A DNA stretch of 41,470 nt from Sphingobium sp. (GCA_022652485.1 JALCRK010000032.1:1-41470); one strand, 5' to 3'; positions 1-11,884 are shown, counted from the first letter of the stretch. Notes: generated by a model from the sequence alone, not told the origin. Program-made: numbers and translations.

Positions 1-591
<591 letters not shown>

Positions 592-618
592 CTATATTTC
601 GTGAAAATGGAGCGAAAT

Positions 619-906
619 TCAGCCGACGATGCCGAGAATGTCGCTTTCCTTCATGATGAGCAGGTCTTCGCCATCGACCTTGACCTCGGTGCCGGACCAC
701 TTGCCGAACAGGATGCGGTCGCCCGCCTTGACGTCCAGCGGAGTCACCTTGCCATCTTCCGACTTCGCGCCGTTGCCCACGGAGACGACTTCGCCTTCCT
801 GCGGCTTTTCCTTGGCGGTGTCGGGGATGATGATGCCACCCGCGGTCTTCTCTTCCGCCTCTACGCGGCGAACGAGAACGCGGTCATGCAAAGGACGAAA
901 TCCCAT
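619..906 (-). CDS. groS: 10 kDa co-chaperonin GroES
   Basis: GroES is the heptameric lid of the GroEL folding chamber. The 95-residue product has the usual length and the family hallmarks: N-terminal [12 protein letters not shown], the mobile-loop region [19 protein letters not shown] that binds GroEL, and the C-terminal [14 protein letters not shown] strand. A GGAAAGG ribosome site sits 7 bases before the ATG. It is the first gene of a groES-groEL operon; its upstream 306-base gap carries a CIRCE inverted repeat and a sigma-32-type promoter, so both HrcA repression and RpoH activation are expected. Nothing in the protein is unusual. Confidence 0.98.
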   Translation of the reverse strand: MGFRPLHDRVLVRRVEAEEKTAGGIIIPDTAKEKPQEGEVVSVGNGAKSEDGKVTPLDVKAGDRILFGKWSGTEVKVDGEDLLIMKESDILGIVG

Positions 907-1010
907 AATTATGCCTTTCCCTTTCCAATGGAGATGCGGCCCTCTATAGACCCCTCACGGCTGCCTCGCGGCCCCGCCGGGATGGGCACACCCCCTCATA
1001 CAAACTGCGA

Positions 1011-1037
1011 TTGGCACTCTCATGCGGAGAGTGCCAA
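1011..1037. promoter_or_regulatory. CIRCE operator (HrcA-binding inverted repeat) of groESL
   Basis: Arms TTGGCACTC and GAGTGCCAA form a perfect 9-bp inverted repeat around exactly nine bases. This is the CIRCE layout (family consensus TTAGCACTC-N9-GAGTGCTAA) with one symmetric change per arm. It lies just downstream of the start point predicted from the promoter at 1046-1073, the usual CIRCE position, so HrcA would block groES-groEL transcription. Confidence 0.93.
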
Positions 1038-1045
1038 CGTCCGGT

Positions 1046-1073
1046 ATATGGGGCCGGAAAACCGGGCATCAAG
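1046..1073 (-). promoter_or_regulatory. Sigma-32 (RpoH) type promoter of groESL
   Basis: Read on the minus strand, CTTGAT (1073-1068) is followed after 14 bases by CCCCATAT (1053-1046). This fits the heat-shock promoter CTTGAA-N13..15-CCCCATNT. The predicted start, about 1039, falls at the outer edge of the CIRCE arm. Combined activator/repressor control of groESL is common in alphaproteobacteria; the start site itself is inferred. Confidence 0.75.
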
Positions 1074-1212
1074 GGGGCCAGGCATATTTTTTCGGGTGCC
1101 TCCGATACACCAACGACATACCCAACGAAATCGCGCCAGCGCGGTTGCGATAGCCCCGGCAATCGCATAGCTGTACGCCTCAGCAACGCCCTCATCCCGC
1201 TGGAGCCCGTTT

Positions 1213-3114
1213 ATGATTTTCCTCAAAGCCGTCTGGCGCTTCATCGTCGGGGTGAAGGATGTGCTGGTCCTCTGTTTCCTGCTCCTGTTTTTCGGCGGCC
1301 TTTATGCCGTGCTCAGCATGGCGCCCGGCGAGCGCCCCGTTAAGACCCACCAGGGCGCCCTCCTGATCGATCTGGACGGCAGCCTTGTCGAACAGCCGGA
1401 GGAAGCGGACCCCTTCGCCACCCTGCTCGGCAGCGAGGCGCCGGTTCAGCAGTACCGCCTGCGGGATGTCGTCGGCGCGGTCGACGCCGCGCGCACCGAT
1501 GCCAATATCAAGGCCGTTGTCCTCAATCTTGATGGCTTCATCGGCGGCGGGCAGGTCGCCCTGACGCGGCTGGGCAAGGCGCTCGACGGTGTACGGGCGG
1601 CGAAGAAGCCGGTGCTGGTCTATGCCACGCTCTATAGCGACGACAGCTATCTGCTCGCCGCCCACGGCAGCGAAGTCTGGCTCAATCCCCTCGGCGCCGT
1701 GGCGCTTTCCGGACCCGGCGGCTCCATGCCCTATTTCAAGGGACTGATGGACAAGCTCGGCATCACCGCGCACATCTATCGTGTCGGCACCTACAAGAGC
1801 GCGGTCGAGCCGTTTATGCTGACGGGTGCTTCGCCGGAGGCCAGGGCCGCCAATCAGGCGCTGGTCGATACGCTCTGGGCCAACTGGCGCACGGACGTCG
1901 GCAAGGCGCGGCCATCCGCAAAAATCGCGGCATACGCGTCGGCTCCCCTGCCCTCGATCGAGGCGGCCAAGGGCGATCTTTCTCAAACCGCCCTCGCGAT
2001 GAAGCTGGTCGACAGACTCGGTGACGAGCGCGCATTTGACGAGCGGGTTGCCGCACTCGCCGGGGAGGCACCCAGCCATCAGAGCGGGCCGACCTATGCC
2101 GCCGTGGACCTAAAGGACTATGTGCGCGCGCATCGCCCCGGCCATGACGGCCAGATCGGAGTCATCACGGTCGCGGGCGATATCGTCGATGGCGAGGCCG
2201 GACCCGGCACCGCCGGAGGAGACAGCATCGCCACGCTGATCGACGACGCTGTCGCGCAAGGCGACATCCGAGCGCTGGTCGTGAGGATCGATTCCCCCGG
2301 AGGCTCGGTGCTCGCTTCCGAACGCATTCGCGGCGCCCTCGCCGCAGCACGAGCGCGCCGCATCCCGATCGTCGCATCGATGGGCAATGTCGCCGCGAGT
2401 GGCGGATATTGGGTGTCGACAGCGGCAGACAAGGTGCTGGCCGAGCCTTCGACCATCACCGGCTCCATCGGCGTTTTCGGAATTTTACCGAGCTTCGAAG
2501 GGCTTTTGGCCAAGATCGGCGTCACCTCAGACGGGGTCCAGACAACCCCGCTATCCGGCGAGCCGAACATCATGGGTGGCTTTAGCGCCGATTTCGATCG
2601 TATCTCGCAGCTTGGCGTGGAGGACATGTACCGCCGTTTCCTCACGCTGGTGGCGCAGGCGCGGCGCAAGACGCCCGAGCAGATCGATCGCATCGCGCAG
2701 GGGCGTGTGTGGGACGGTGGCACCGCGCGGCAGCTCGGCCTCATCGACAAATTCGGCGGGCTGGAAGACGCCATCGCCGAGGCTGCCCGCCTCGCCAAGA
2801 TCGATCCCGGCATGGCCCGCCCGCTCTATATCGACCCGCAGCCCGATCCCTTCCTCGCGCTGGTGGAGAAACTGACAGAGGAAAAAACGGCCCGGAGCAC
2901 AACACCGCGCGATTTTCTAGGTCATCAGGCAGCACGGCAGCAGGCGATGATGACGCGTGCGCTCGTGGATGCCCGCTTGCTCGGTTCAGGCGCATCGATT
3001 CAGGCGCGGTGCCTGGAATGCGGCGCGTACATGCAGGGCGGCTATACGGCCGCACCCGCCGGCTCACGCCAACCGGACTCTCTGATGAAGTTGTGGCTGT
3101 CCGCCCTCCGGTAA
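1213..3114 (+). CDS. sppA: Signal peptide peptidase SppA, 67 kDa type
   Basis: Membrane-anchored serine protease that degrades cleaved signal peptides. The 633-residue length is that of the long, duplicated-domain SppA. A transmembrane helix occupies about residues 15-36 (VLVLCFLLLFFGGLYAVLS). The Ser-Lys dyad is intact: Lys195 in TYKSAVEPF of the first S49 repeat and Ser396 in NVAASGGYW of the second, about 200 residues apart as in E. coli. A GGAG site lies 7 bases before the ATG. It diverges from groESL and converges on lpdA with 20 bases between stop codons. A Cys pair near the C-terminus (RCLECGAY) is a minor oddity with no assigned role. Confidence 0.95.
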   Translation: MIFLKAVWRFIVGVKDVLVLCFLLLFFGGLYAVLSMAPGERPVKTHQGALLIDLDGSLVEQPEEADPFATLLGSEAPVQQYRLRDVVGAVDAARTDANIKAVVLNLDGFIGGGQVALTRLGKALDGVRAAKKPVLVYATLYSDDSYLLAAHGSEVWLNPLGAVALSGPGGSMPYFKGLMDKLGITAHIYRVGTYKSAVEPFMLTGASPEARAANQALVDTLWANWRTDVGKARPSAKIAAYASAPLPSIEAAKGDLSQTALAMKLVDRLGDERAFDERVAALAGEAPSHQSGPTYAAVDLKDYVRAHRPGHDGQIGVITVAGDIVDGEAGPGTAGGDSIATLIDDAVAQGDIRALVVRIDSPGGSVLASERIRGALAAARARRIPIVASMGNVAASGGYWVSTAADKVLAEPSTITGSIGVFGILPSFEGLLAKIGVTSDGVQTTPLSGEPNIMGGFSADFDRISQLGVEDMYRRFLTLVAQARRKTPEQIDRIAQGRVWDGGTARQLGLIDKFGGLEDAIAEAARLAKIDPGMARPLYIDPQPDPFLALVEKLTEEKTARSTTPRDFLGHQAARQQAMMTRALVDARLLGSGASIQARCLECGAYMQGGYTAAPAGSRQPDSLMKLWLSALR

Positions 3115-3134
3115 CCCGGAACGGCGGATCGGCT

Positions 3135-4535
3135 TCACATATGAATCGGCTTGCCCTGCACGGCCATTGCGGCTTCCTTGAGGGCCTCGCTATGGGTGGG
3201 GTGCGCGTGGCAGGTGTAGGCGATGTCCTCTGAGGAGGCACCGAACTCCATTGCCTGCGCGGCCTGCGCGATCATCGTGCCCGCGACCGAGGCGATGATG
3301 TGGACGCCCAGCACGCGGTCCGTCGCCGCGTCGGAGATGACCTTCACGAAGCCATCCGGCTCGTCATTGGCCTTGGCGCGGCTGTTCGCCATCATCGGGA
3401 ACTTGCCGACCTTGATCGCGCCCCGCTCCTTCGCCTGTGCCTCGGTAAGGCCGACACTGGCGATTTCCGGCTGGGTATAGACCACGCCGGGGATCACATC
3501 ATGGTTCACGATACCGGTGAGCCCGGCAATATTCTCAGCGACCGCGATGCCTTCATCCTCCGCCTTGTGCGCGAGCATCGGACCAGGGATCACGTCGCCG
3601 ACGGCCCATACGCCCGGCACCGTGGTCGCAAAATCATGATCCGGCTCGATCTGCCCGCGCGCGTTCGTCGCAAGGCCGATCCTGTCGAGGCCCAGCCCCT
3701 CCGTATTGGGCTTGCGGCCGATCGCAACGAGCACGACATCCGCCTCGATCGTCTCGCCTGCGCCCCCCTTGGCGGGCTCGACGCTGACGGTCGCTTTCTT
3801 GCCCTTGACAGCAACGCCCGTGACCTTGGTGCCGGTCTTGATGTCAAAGCCCTGTTTCTTGAAGATCTTCGCGGCCTCCTTGCGGACATCGTCGTCCATA
3901 CCGGGCAGGATCTGGTCGAGATATTCGACCACCGTCACCTTGGCGCCGAGGCGCCGCCACACGCTGCCCAGCTCAAGCCCGATCACGCCGCCGCCAATGA
4001 CGACCAGATGCTCCGGCACCTTGGGCAGCGCAATGGCGCCGGTGGAATCAACGACGACGCCCTTGGCGTTGTCGATCTCGACCCCCGGAAGCGGCGTCAC
4101 CGAAGAGCCGGTGGCGATGACGATATTCTTGGCCGTAACCGCCTTGCCCGCCACCTGAACCGTGTTAGGACCGGTGAAGCTCGCCAGCCCTTTCAGCCAA
4201 TCGACCTTGTTCTTCTTGAACAGGAACGCAATGCCGCCGGTAAGGCCGGAAACGACCTTGTCCTTTTCGCCCATCATGGCGCCCAGATCGAGCGAAGCGC
4301 CCGAGACATTCACGCCAAAATGCGCGAGCACTCCGCTACTCACTTCCTCGAACTTCTCCGATGCGTGCAGCAGTGCCTTCGAGGGGATGCATCCGACATT
4401 GAGGCACGTGCCACCCAGCGTCTCGCGGCTTTCGACGCACGCAGTCTTGAGACCCAGCTGCGCCGCCCGGATCGCCGCGACATAACCGCCAGGCCCGGCA
4501 CCGATCACCAGCACATCATAGTCGAAATCAGCCAT
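3135..4535 (-). CDS. lpdA: Dihydrolipoyl dehydrogenase (E3)
   Basis: Flavoprotein that reoxidises the dihydrolipoyl groups of 2-oxoacid dehydrogenase complexes with NAD+. Visible are the FAD Rossmann motif [12 protein letters not shown] at the N-terminus, the redox-active disulfide in [15 protein letters not shown] (about residues 40-54), the second NAD-binding [10 protein letters not shown] (about 180-190), and the C-terminal His-Glu active site HPTHSE that acts across the dimer. The 466-residue length is normal. It is the last gene of the sucA-sucB-lpdA run, 17 bases after sucB, so it most likely serves the 2-oxoglutarate complex, although E3 is often shared with other complexes. Confidence 0.97.
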   Translation of the reverse strand: MADFDYDVLVIGAGPGGYVAAIRAAQLGLKTACVESRETLGGTCLNVGCIPSKALLHASEKFEEVSSGVLAHFGVNVSGASLDLGAMMGEKDKVVSGLTGGIAFLFKKNKVDWLKGLASFTGPNTVQVAGKAVTAKNIVIATGSSVTPLPGVEIDNAKGVVVDSTGAIALPKVPEHLVVIGGGVIGLELGSVWRRLGAKVTVVEYLDQILPGMDDDVRKEAAKIFKKQGFDIKTGTKVTGVAVKGKKATVSVEPAKGGAGETIEADVVLVAIGRKPNTEGLGLDRIGLATNARGQIEPDHDFATTVPGVWAVGDVIPGPMLAHKAEDEGIAVAENIAGLTGIVNHDVIPGVVYTQPEIASVGLTEAQAKERGAIKVGKFPMMANSRAKANDEPDGFVKVISDAATDRVLGVHIIASVAGTMIAQAAQAMEFGASSEDIAYTCHAHPTHSEALKEAAMAVQGKPIHM

Positions 4536-4552
4536 GTCAGGCTCTCCGTATC

Positions 4553-5776
4553 TTAAAGGTCGATCAGCAGGCGGGTCGGATCTTCAATCGCATTCTTGAT
4601 CGCCACAAGGAACGTCACGGCTTCACGTCCGTCAATCAGACGATGGTCGTATGAAAGTGCCAGATACATCATCGGGCGCACCACGATCTCGCCGTTCACC
4701 ACAACCGGCCGATCCTCGATGCGGTGCAGGCCAAGCACCGCGCTCTGCGGCGGGTTGATGATCGGGGTCGACATCAGCGAGCCGAACACACCGCCATTGG
4801 AGATGGTGAAGGTGCCACCCTTCATATCTTCCATCGTGAGCGCACCCGCTTTCGCGCGCTTGCCGAAGTCGCCGATGGTCTTCTCGATGTCGGCAACGCT
4901 CATGGCTTCCGCGTTGCGGATCACCGGCACGACAAGGCCATTGGGCGCGCTGACCGCGACCGAAATATCGGCATAGTTGTAATAGACGATCTCGTCGCCC
5001 TCGATCATGGCGTTGACGGCGGGGACGTCCTTCAGCGCCATGCATACGGCCTTGGTGAAGAAGCCCATGAAACCCAAGCGAACGCCGTGCTTCTTCTCGA
5101 AAAGATCCTTGTATTTGTTGCGCGCCTCGATGACCGCGCTCATGTCGACATCATTAAAGGTCGTGAGCAGCGCGGCGGTCTCCTGCGCACTCTTGAGGCG
5201 CTTGGCGACGGTTTGACGCAGACGGGTCATCTTTACCCGCTCTTCCGCTCGCCCGGCGGCGGAAGACGCGACCGGGCTCGATGGAGCCGCGCTGGTGGTG
5301 GCCGATGGCGCCTTTGCCGTACCTGCAGCGACGGCAGCCAGCACATCATCCTTGGTCAAGCGGCCATCGCGGCCCGTACCCTTGATGCTGCTGGGATCGA
5401 GGCCATGCTCCAGCACCAGGCGGCGTACCGCGGGCGACAGCGTGACAGCTGAAGCGTCCTCGGCAACCGGAGCCGAGCTTACCGCGGGAGCCGAAGGAGC
5501 CGCTACGGCCGGAGCAGCGCTGGGAGCCGCCGCACTCGCGCCAGCCTCCACAGTGGCGATCACGGCGCCGACATTGACAGTATCGCCTTCCTTGACGAGC
5601 TGCTGCCCCAATACCCCCGCAACCGGCGAGGGCACATCCACCGCCACCTTGTCCGTTTCGAGGCTGGCAATAGGCTCATCGAGCGCCACTGCTTCACCCG
5701 GCTTCTTGAGCCATGCGCCAACGGTCGCCTCGGTTACGGATTCACCCAGAGTGGGAACTTTGACTTCGGTAGCCAT
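4553..5776 (-). CDS. sucB: Dihydrolipoyllysine succinyltransferase (E2 of 2-oxoglutarate dehydrogenase)
   Basis: Core enzyme that transfers the succinyl group from E1 to CoA. Domains in order: one lipoyl domain (residues 1-76, lipoylated Lys43 in ETDKVAVDV), an Ala/Pro-rich flexible linker (about 80-110), a peripheral-subunit-binding domain (about 112-150, [21 protein letters not shown]), a second Ala/Ser/Pro linker, and the catalytic acyltransferase domain ending in [12 protein letters not shown] with the HxxxDG active site. At 407 residues with a single lipoyl domain it matches SucB and not the pyruvate-complex E2. It starts six bases after the sucA stop and is followed by lpdA, giving a complete E1-E2-E3 operon. 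Confidence 0.97.
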   Translation of the reverse strand: MATEVKVPTLGESVTEATVGAWLKKPGEAVALDEPIASLETDKVAVDVPSPVAGVLGQQLVKEGDTVNVGAVIATVEAGASAAAPSAAPAVAAPSAPAVSSAPVAEDASAVTLSPAVRRLVLEHGLDPSSIKGTGRDGRLTKDDVLAAVAAGTAKAPSATTSAAPSSPVASSAAGRAEERVKMTRLRQTVAKRLKSAQETAALLTTFNDVDMSAVIEARNKYKDLFEKKHGVRLGFMGFFTKAVCMALKDVPAVNAMIEGDEIVYYNYADISVAVSAPNGLVVPVIRNAEAMSVADIEKTIGDFGKRAKAGALTMEDMKGGTFTISNGGVFGSLMSTPIINPPQSAVLGLHRIEDRPVVVNGEIVVRPMMYLALSYDHRLIDGREAVTFLVAIKNAIEDPTRLLIDL

Positions 5777-5782
5777 GATGGA

Positions 5783-8596
5783 TCAGCCTTTCTGCTGACG
5801 TTTGATTTCAGTGCGGACGCTATGACCCAACGCATCAGCGATGAGCGCGCCCTGCTCAGCGAGATGGCGCTTTGCGAGGCCCGTGGCGGGCGACGCGGCA
5901 GCCTTGCGGCCCGCGTAGCGCGCGCGCATCGGCGCCTTGCCGGCAGCATGCAGCGCCTGCTCGATAAACGGCTCGACAAAGAACCAGCTACCCATGTTGC
6001 GCGGCTCCTCCTGACACCACACGACCTCTTCCAGATTGGTCATACGGGCGAGACGGACCGCCAGCGCTTCCGTGGGGAAGGGATAGAGCTGTTCGATGCG
6101 CACGACCTGGGTGTTCTTGTCCCCAGCCGCGTCGCGCGCCTCGATAAGATCATAGGCGACTTTGCCGCTGCAAAGCACCAGACGCCTTGTTTCCTTATCC
6201 GGCGCCGGGTTGATGTCCGAGAGGATACGCATGAAGTGCTTCTCACCCATGAAATCCTCCGCCTTGCTGACCGCCAGCTTGTGGCGAAGCAGGGACTTGG
6301 GAGCCATGATGATGAGCGGCTTGCGGAACGGGCGTAGCATCTGGCGGCGCAGTATGTGGAAATAGTTCGCAGGCGTGGTACAGTTCGCGACCTGGATGTT
6401 ACCCTCGGCGCAGAGCTGCAGGAAACGCTCCAGACGCGCGGAGCTATGCTCCGGCCCCTGCCCTTCATAACCGTGAGGCAACAGCATCACGATGCCGTTG
6501 GCGCGCAGCCACTTCGATTCCGATGACGACACATATTGGTCGATCATGATCTGCGCACCATTGGCGAAATCGCCGAACTGCGCCTCCCAGATCACCAGGC
6601 TCTTCGGATCGGCCATGGCATAGCCATATTCAAAGCCAAGCACGCCATATTCTGACAGCGGGCTGTCAAGCACCTCGAAAGTGCCATGCGGGATGGTCGA
6701 AAGCGGGATGAAGCGCTTTTCGGTCTCCTGATCGAGCCAGACCGAGTGACGGTGGCTGAAGGTGCCGCGCCCGGAATCTTGCCCGGACAGACGCACGCCA
6801 TAGCCTTCGGACAGCAGGCTACCAAACGCCAGTGCTTCGCCTGTCGCCCAGTCGAAGCCCTCGCCCGTCTTGAACATCTGGGCCTTGGCTTCGATGATCC
6901 GCTGCAGCGTCTTGTGGACATTATGCCCTTCCGGGATCGTCGTAAGCGTGCGCCCCAAGCTGTCGAACAGCTTCTTCTCGATCGCGGTCTCGACGTTTTT
7001 GCGGGCGGTCTCGATGTCCGCAGGCTGATGCAGGCCCGACCAGCGACCGGCGAACCAGTCGGCATGATTGGACTTGTATGTCTTCGCGGCCTCGAACTCT
7101 TCCTCCAGATGATCGGTGAAGACCTTGGTCGCCTCGGCGGCAAAGCCGTCGTCGATTACACCCTCTTGCGCCAGACGCGCCGCATAGACCTCGCTGACGG
7201 GAGGATGCTGACGGATCGCCTTGTACATAAGCGGTTGGGTGAAGCCCGGCTCGTCGCCTTCATTGTGCCCGAAACGGCGATAGCACCACATGTCGATCAC
7301 GATATCGCGGTGGAAGGTCTGGCGATAGTCGACCGCCAGCTTGCAGGCGAAGGTCACCGCCTCTGGATCGTCGCCATTCACATGCAGGATCGGTGCCTGG
7401 ACGCCCTTCGCCACATCCGAAGGATAGGGCGAGCCGCGCGAATATTGCGGGCTGGTGGTGAAGCCGATCTGATTGTTGATGATAAAGTGGATGCAGCCGC
7501 CGGTATTATACCCTTTGACGCCGGAAAATCCGAAACACTCCCAGACGATACCCTGCCCGGCGAACGCGGCGTCGCCGTGGATCAGCACCGGCAGCACCTG
7601 TTCGTGCTTGTCGAGATCATCCCGGAACACCTGTTGCGCCCGGACCTTGCCCAACACCACCGGATCGACCGTTTCCAGGTGCGACGGGTTGGGGACAAGG
7701 CTCATGTGCACCTTGATGCCGTCAAACTCGCGGTCCGTGCTGGTGCCGAGGTGATACTTGACATCGCCTGAACCGCCGACATCCTCAGGGTTGGCGGTGC
7801 CGCCCGAAAATTCATGAAAGATGACTCGGAAGCCCTTGGCCATCACGTTCGCGAGCACATTGAGGCGTCCGCGGTGCGCCATGCCATAGACGATCTCGCG
7901 CACGCCGCGCGCACCGCCATATTTGATGACGGCTTCCAGCGCCGGAATCATGGACTCGCCGCCATCAAGTCCAAAACGCTTGGTGCCGACGTATTTCTTG
8001 CCGAGGAACTTCTCATATTGCTCGGCGTGAATGACCTTGGAAAGGATCGCCTTCTTGCCTTCCGGCGTGAACTCGATCTCCTTGTTCGCACCCTCCATTC
8101 GATCCTGCAGGAACCGGCGCTCCTCAACATCGGAGATATGCATATATTCGAGGCCGACATTGCCGCAATAATTGGCGCGCAATATGTCTACGATCTCGCG
8201 GATCGTGGCCCAATCCATGCCCAGTGTGCCGCCGACATATACCTTGCGGTCGAGTGCAGCGCCGGAGAAGCCATGATATTCGGGCGTCAGGTCAGCGGGA
8301 AGATCACGGTGGGAAAGCCCCAGAGGATCGAGATTGGCTGCCAGATGGCCGCGCACGCGATAGGTGCGGATCAGCATCATCGCCCGGATGCTGTCGCTTG
8401 CCGCCTGCGTTACATCCGCGTCGGCCAAGGGCTTGCCCACCGCCTTCGAGGCGGCCTTGATCGCAACCTCCATCTGGGTCGGATCTAGCGCGGAAGTGAG
8501 ATCATCCGTGGTGGTCAGAGGCCATCCTGCCCGCGCCCAGCTTGGTCCATGCTCGACTTCGTTCAAGCCATCAAAATCCTGGCCTTCATATCCCAT
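5783..8596 (-). CDS. sucA: 2-oxoglutarate dehydrogenase E1 component
   Basis: Thiamine-diphosphate enzyme that decarboxylates 2-oxoglutarate and succinylates the lipoyl group of SucB. Sequence hallmarks include YRVRGHLAANLDPLG near the N-terminus, GMAHRGRLNVL, GDAAFAGQG and FGHNEGDEP in the cofactor region, and LLPHGYEGQGPEHSSAR and VWCQEEPRNMGSW in the C-terminal half. I chose the ATG at 8596 (937 codons, MGYEGQDF) because a GGA ribosome site precedes it by 7 bases; an in-frame ATG at 8671 would add 25 residues that do not look like the family. A hairpin with stems at 8655-8660 and 8672-8677 lies in the 96-base gap after sucD. Confidence 0.96.
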   Translation of the reverse strand: MGYEGQDFDGLNEVEHGPSWARAGWPLTTTDDLTSALDPTQMEVAIKAASKAVGKPLADADVTQAASDSIRAMMLIRTYRVRGHLAANLDPLGLSHRDLPADLTPEYHGFSGAALDRKVYVGGTLGMDWATIREIVDILRANYCGNVGLEYMHISDVEERRFLQDRMEGANKEIEFTPEGKKAILSKVIHAEQYEKFLGKKYVGTKRFGLDGGESMIPALEAVIKYGGARGVREIVYGMAHRGRLNVLANVMAKGFRVIFHEFSGGTANPEDVGGSGDVKYHLGTSTDREFDGIKVHMSLVPNPSHLETVDPVVLGKVRAQQVFRDDLDKHEQVLPVLIHGDAAFAGQGIVWECFGFSGVKGYNTGGCIHFIINNQIGFTTSPQYSRGSPYPSDVAKGVQAPILHVNGDDPEAVTFACKLAVDYRQTFHRDIVIDMWCYRRFGHNEGDEPGFTQPLMYKAIRQHPPVSEVYAARLAQEGVIDDGFAAEATKVFTDHLEEEFEAAKTYKSNHADWFAGRWSGLHQPADIETARKNVETAIEKKLFDSLGRTLTTIPEGHNVHKTLQRIIEAKAQMFKTGEGFDWATGEALAFGSLLSEGYGVRLSGQDSGRGTFSHRHSVWLDQETEKRFIPLSTIPHGTFEVLDSPLSEYGVLGFEYGYAMADPKSLVIWEAQFGDFANGAQIMIDQYVSSSESKWLRANGIVMLLPHGYEGQGPEHSSARLERFLQLCAEGNIQVANCTTPANYFHILRRQMLRPFRKPLIIMAPKSLLRHKLAVSKAEDFMGEKHFMRILSDINPAPDKETRRLVLCSGKVAYDLIEARDAAGDKNTQVVRIEQLYPFPTEALAVRLARMTNLEEVVWCQEEPRNMGSWFFVEPFIEQALHAAGKAPMRARYAGRKAAASPATGLAKRHLAEQGALIADALGHSVRTEIKRQQKG

Positions 8597-8692
8597 GACA
8601 TTTTCCAATCGCTCTGGGGAGGAGCCTGTGCGGGTTCGAACCGCATTGCCATCTCCGGCGATGCCCAGCACCGCCGGAAATATCTTTAATCA

Positions 8693-9583
8693 TTAACCTT
8701 TAAGAACTTCCAATAGGGTCGTTCCGAGTTCGGACGGGCTGGCCGCAACCTTGATACCCGCCGCTTCCATCGCGGCGATCTTGCTTTCAGCATCGCCCTT
8801 GCCGCCGGAGACGATCGCCCCGGCGTGGCCCATGCGGCGTCCCGGAGGCGCGGTACGGCCCGCGATGAAGCCGGCCATAGGCTTCTTGCGACCCTTCTTC
8901 GCCTCGTCGATCAGGAACTGCGCCGCCTGCTCCTCGGCATCGCCCCCGATTTCGCCAATCATGATGATGCTCTTGGTCTCGTCGTCAGCGAGGAACAGCT
9001 CCAGCACGTCGATGAAGTTGGTGCCGTTCACCGGATCGCCGCCGATACCGACCGCAGTAGTCTGGCCAAGGCCCGCATTCGAGGTCTGGAACACCGCCTC
9101 ATAGGTGAGCGTACCCGAGCGGGAAACGACGCCAACCGAACCCTTCTTGAAGATGTTGCCGGGCATGATGCCGATCTTGCACTCGTTCGGCGTCAGCACG
9201 CCGGGGCAGTTCGGCCCGATGAGGCGGGACTTGGAGCCGGACAGCGCGCGCTTGACCCGCACCATATCCAGCACCGGGATACCCTCGGTGATGCACACGA
9301 TCAGCGGAATTTCCGCGTCGATTGCTTCAAGAATCGAATCGGCCGCGAATGGCGGCGGAACATAGATCGCGCTGGCGTCGGCGCCGGTAGCGGCCTTCGC
9401 TTCGGCAACCGTATTCCAGATCGGCAGGTTGGTCTCGGTGTGGGTCGTCCCACCCTTTCCAGGCGTGACGCCCCCGACCATCTGCGTGCCGTAGGCCAAG
9501 GCCTGCTGCGTATGGAATGTTCCGGTTGCACCCGTCATCCCCTGTGTGATGACCTTGGTATTCTTGTTGATAAGGATCGACAT
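8693..9583 (-). CDS. sucD: Succinyl-CoA ligase (ADP-forming) subunit alpha
   Basis: Alpha subunit of succinyl-CoA synthetase, which couples succinyl-CoA hydrolysis to nucleoside diphosphate phosphorylation in the TCA cycle. The 296-residue product has the CoA-binding Rossmann start ([21 protein letters not shown]), the CoA site GGVTPGKGG, the IGPNCPGV motif and the phosphorylated His in [10 protein letters not shown]. It lies between mdh and sucA on the same strand. The beta-subunit gene sucC, which usually precedes sucD, is not here: only 81 bases separate sucD from mdh. The beta subunit must be encoded elsewhere for a working enzyme. Confidence 0.96.
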   Translation of the reverse strand: MSILINKNTKVITQGMTGATGTFHTQQALAYGTQMVGGVTPGKGGTTHTETNLPIWNTVAEAKAATGADASAIYVPPPFAADSILEAIDAEIPLIVCITEGIPVLDMVRVKRALSGSKSRLIGPNCPGVLTPNECKIGIMPGNIFKKGSVGVVSRSGTLTYEAVFQTSNAGLGQTTAVGIGGDPVNGTNFIDVLELFLADDETKSIIMIGEIGGDAEEQAAQFLIDEAKKGRKKPMAGFIAGRTAPPGRRMGHAGAIVSGGKGDAESKIAAMEAAGIKVAASPSELGTTLLEVLKG

Positions 9584-9664
9584 GCTTACCCCTTCTTCAG
9601 GTGGTGTGGCATTTGACTATCCCGCCCCGGCCGCACACTATTCCTGGGGAGGAGTGCAGCTTGC

Positions 9665-10681
<1,017 letters not shown>

Positions 10682-10744
10682 TTAGGCCGATTTGGTTAAG
10701 GATTCAACACCGCATTTGGTCGCAAAACAACTTATTTACGATAT

Positions 10745-10759
10745 TGAGAATTAATCGCA
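10745..10759. promoter_or_regulatory. Imperfect palindrome in the zapE-mdh gap, possible iron-regulator site
   Basis: The 15-mer TGAGAATTAATCGCA is close to its own reverse complement and loosely resembles Fur-type operators in this clade. It lies 118 bases before the mdh start codon in the only sizeable AT-rich gap of the metabolic block. There is no supporting second copy, and I give it little weight. Confidence 0.2.
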
Positions 10760-10774
10760 ATAAAAGACGCCTGC

Positions 10775-11884
10775 CTATTCCCCATGCCCTTTTGCAAGAT
10801 ATTCGTCCGACTGCATTTCCATCAGGCGGGAAGCCGTTCTCTCGAATTCGAATGAGCCGTCGCCAGTCGGATAAAGCGCATCGGGCTGAGCCTCGGCACC
10901 GGCAAGCAACTTTACCTTATATTCGTAGAGCGCATCGATCAGGGTAACGAAGCGTGCCGCCTCGTTGCGGTTTTCCGGGCCCAGCACGGGAATGCCCACT
11001 ATAATAACAGTATGATAGTGACGTGCAATCGCCAGATAATCGCTTGCCCCCCTGGCCTCGGCACACAGGCGCTTGAACGAAAACACGGCCACGCCCTTCA
11101 ATGATTTGGGAACGTGCAAACTCCTCCCGCCCGGCACCAATATATCTTCGGAAGGAACTCTGGCCCGGTCCTCCACAGGATAATCGGTCAGCCTGAAGAA
11201 GGACTCGCTTAGCGCTGCCGTTGCCGAGGCATCATTGGGAGCCTGCCACAACTTCGCGTTACCAAGCCGATCGCGACGATAATCGACCGGGCCATTAAGG
11301 CTCATCACATCAAGCTTCTGTTTGATAAGCTCTATGAAGGGAAGAAACAGCTGGCGGTTGAGGCCATCCTTGTAGAGATCGTCGGGAGCGCGATTGGAAG
11401 TGGTGACGATGGTGACGCGCTGCTCCAGCAGGCCGGTGAACAGACGAGACATGATGGCCGCATCCGCCATGTTGTTGACGACCATCTCGTCGAAACACAG
11501 GAGACGCGCCTCTTCCGCCAGAGCGGCAACGACGGGTGGAATTGGGTCACCGCTCTCCGATTTGCGCACTTCCCTTAAGCGCTCGTGCACGTCCAGCATG
11601 AATTCGTGGAAATGCGCGCGGCGCTTGCGCTTCACCTGCGCTCTGTCGAAAAATAGGTCCATCAGCATGGACTTGCCGCGCCCAACCCCGCCCCAAAGGT
11701 AGAGGCCGCGCGGCGCTTCCGGGGGTTTTCGAAGCAGCTTCCACAAGGTCGAGCCTCGGGCGGGTTGCGCTTCCAGTTCCGCCTGCAAAATCGCCAGCCG
11801 CTCCGCCGCACGCTTCTGGTCAGGATCGGGACGCAACTCCCCTGCGGTGACAAGTTCCTGATAGCGATGTGCCAGGTCGGTCAT
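10775..11884 (-). CDS. zapE: Cell division protein ZapE / AFG1-family ATPase
   Basis: AFG1/ZapE proteins are P-loop ATPases, Z-ring associated in bacteria and tied to respiratory-complex turnover in mitochondria. The 369-residue product has the Walker A motif GGVGRGKSMLMD (about residues 64-75), a Walker B region LLCFDEMVVNNMADA typical of the family, and the TSNRAPDDLYKDGLNR stretch. It lies 15 bases after sdhB on the same strand, so the two are probably cotranscribed. That neighbourhood fits the family's respiratory-chain link, but a direct functional tie is inference. Confidence 0.93.
   Translation of the reverse strand: MTDLAHRYQELVTAGELRPDPDQKRAAERLAILQAELEAQPARGSTLWKLLRKPPEAPRGLYLWGGVGRGKSMLMDLFFDRAQVKRKRRAHFHEFMLDVHERLREVRKSESGDPIPPVVAALAEEARLLCFDEMVVNNMADAAIMSRLFTGLLEQRVTIVTTSNRAPDDLYKDGLNRQLFLPFIELIKQKLDVMSLNGPVDYRRDRLGNAKLWQAPNDASATAALSESFFRLTDYPVEDRARVPSEDILVPGGRSLHVPKSLKGVAVFSFKRLCAEARGASDYLAIARHYHTVIIVGIPVLGPENRNEAARFVTLIDALYEYKVKLLAGAEAQPDALYPTGDGSFEFERTASRLMEMQSDEYLAKGHGE

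Noticed and set aside
8686..8703. Three TTAA words at 7-base intervals at the sucD-sucA boundary, resembling a CtrA site
   Set aside because: CtrA boxes need TTAA-N7-TTAA; here the spacing is N3 or N10, and one copy overlaps the sucD stop codon.
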